A stretch of DNA of 64,000 nucleotides from Anaerococcus ihuae (GTDB lineage Bacteria > Bacillota > Clostridia > Tissierellales > Peptoniphilaceae), in the NCBI RefSeq assembly GCF_928368155.1, contig NZ_CAKMRU010000001.1, positions 936,001 through 1,000,000 on the forward strand. Direction: 5' to 3'. This document shows, in pieces, positions 63,283-64,000 of the stretch (positions are counted from its first letter, which is position 1; every line of letters begins with the position of its first letter). Both the position numbers and the translations under genes were made by a program. The notes beneath the pieces are model-generated. The model saw nothing but the letters and a program-made list of their open reading frames with translations. It was not told where the DNA came from and searched no databases.

Positions 63283-63987
63283 ATGAAATTTATTGCAAGC
63301 GAATCTTTTTGGGAGCTTTTCCCAGAAGCTGAAATAGGAATTATTCTATTTAAAGACATAAAAATGGAAGAAAAATCAAGTAGGGAAATAAAAGATAAAC
63401 TTGATGATGCACACGATAAAGCCCTAACTTATCTTACAAAACCAGTATTTAGCGAAAATCCAGTAATAAAAGTATGGAGAGATGCCTTCAAATTATTCAA
63501 AACAAAAAAAGGAGCACGCTGTTCAATAGAAGCCCTACTAAAAAGAGTTTCAAAAGATAAAGACGTTGGAAGCATCAATCCCCTAGTAGATATCTATAAT
63601 ACAACATCACTAACATACGCACTCCCATGTGGAGCAGAAGATATGGACAAATTTATCGGAGATATAAAACTAGAAATCACCCAAGGTGGAGATGAATTTC
63701 AACCTATAGGAGATGATAAAAATTCCCCAACTCTTGAAGGAGAACTTTGCTATAAAGATGATCAAGGTGCAATTTGCAGATGCTTCAACTGGAGAGATGG
63801 CCAAAGAACAATGATAACAGAAGATACAAAAAATGCAATATTGTTTATGGAAAATATAGATCCAGAAAGAAAAGAAGACCTAAAAGAAGCAATAAACTAT
63901 CTAGCAGAAAATCTAGATAATCACCTAGAAGGAAATTTAGAAATCCACTTTATAACAAAAGACAATCCAAGTATAGAAATAAAATAA
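63283..63987 (+). CDS. Stand-alone B3/4 domain protein (tRNA-editing type)
   Basis: A 234-residue protein related to the B3/B4 editing domain of phenylalanyl-tRNA synthetase beta. Recognisable parts are VIKVWRDAFKLFKTKKGARCSIEALLKRV near 64-92, GSINPLVDIYNTTSLTYALPCGAEDMD near 97-123 and the CFNWRDGQRTMITEDTKNAILFMENID block near 162-190. Such stand-alone proteins include CtdA, which deacylates canavanyl-tRNA-Arg. Placement with arginine catabolism makes an arginine-analogue role plausible but unproven. AAAGGAG ribosome site. Confidence 0.85.
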   Translation: MKFIASESFWELFPEAEIGIILFKDIKMEEKSSREIKDKLDDAHDKALTYLTKPVFSENPVIKVWRDAFKLFKTKKGARCSIEALLKRVSKDKDVGSINPLVDIYNTTSLTYALPCGAEDMDKFIGDIKLEITQGGDEFQPIGDDKNSPTLEGELCYKDDQGAICRCFNWRDGQRTMITEDTKNAILFMENIDPERKEDLKEAINYLAENLDNHLEGNLEIHFITKDNPSIEIK

Positions 63988-64000
63988 ATAAATTAGATAA

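Overview
The window is AT-rich (poly-A/T runs, A/T-ending codons) and carries Gram-positive markers: T-box leaders, DnaD/DnaI primosome genes, GdpP, and lipoproteins with lipoboxes. The gene content (arginine deiminase operon, crotonase, lone branching enzyme, no respiratory genes) fits an anaerobic coccus of the Peptoniphilaceae/Tissierellia type, such as Anaerococcus or a relative. That placement is inference; no marker gene was compared with a database.

Layout. 1-2394: secA, running off the left edge. 2524-6667: shikimate operon aroB-aroA-[chorismate mutase+AroE]-AroK-aroQ, where AroE and AroK are separated by one -1 frameshift at an A6 run. 6777-7310: hpf. 7422-11432 (+): S9 peptidase, YihY, radical SAM protein, 5-formyl-THF cyclo-ligase. 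11483-11737: small membrane protein under a Fur-box-like promoter. 11973-13502: serS with a UCC T-box. 13503-21077: nnrE and a replication block (dnaI, dnaD-like, GNAT, dnaB, rplI, gdpP, DUF2232). 21194-24364: sulfonate/taurine-type ABC transporter under a T-box best read as cysteine-specific. 24490-35271: metallophosphoesterase, lipoprotein, crotonase, DUF1846, ApbE, UPF0158-like, glgB, udk, hydroxyacid dehydrogenase. 35361-39835: VOC protein, tadA, tRNA-Arg(CCU), dacA, a degenerate ANT(6)-like protein, Nudix, mscL. 40078-45024: topA, dprA, yraN, rnhB, rbgA. 45419-50324 (+): a two-component system plus ABC exporter module inserted into an otherwise standard ribosomal/SRP block that resumes at 50433-54108 (rplS, trmD, rimM, khpA, rpsP, ffh, ylxM). 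54395-55442: repeat-containing surface protein whose promoter spacer is a (TA)12 tract. 55562-56782: HtrA protease. 56944-61711: arginine deiminase operon (arcA, argF, arcC, YfcC-type transporter). 62009-63987: divergent AraC-type regulator with two DNA-binding domains, and a stand-alone B3/4 tRNA-editing-type protein.

The most distinctive signal is a family of short elements (171, 198, 171 bp and a decayed 122 bp copy) at 27371, 28505, 39870 and 36461. They share CAG(A/G)CTGTTGACAAA...TTTGTCTACGCTCT ends. Three sit inside intrinsic terminators and are flanked by 18-20 bp duplications of the whole terminator hairpin. The hairpin sequence differs at each site, so the duplications are of target, not element, origin. 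This looks like a non-autonomous mobile element that targets terminators and preserves their function by duplicating them.

Other regulatory finds are the phase-variation-type promoter, two identical 19-bp palindromes around the ylxM-ffh promoter, 11-bp-spaced direct repeats in front of the exporter genes, and a terminator-like hairpin in the arcA leader.
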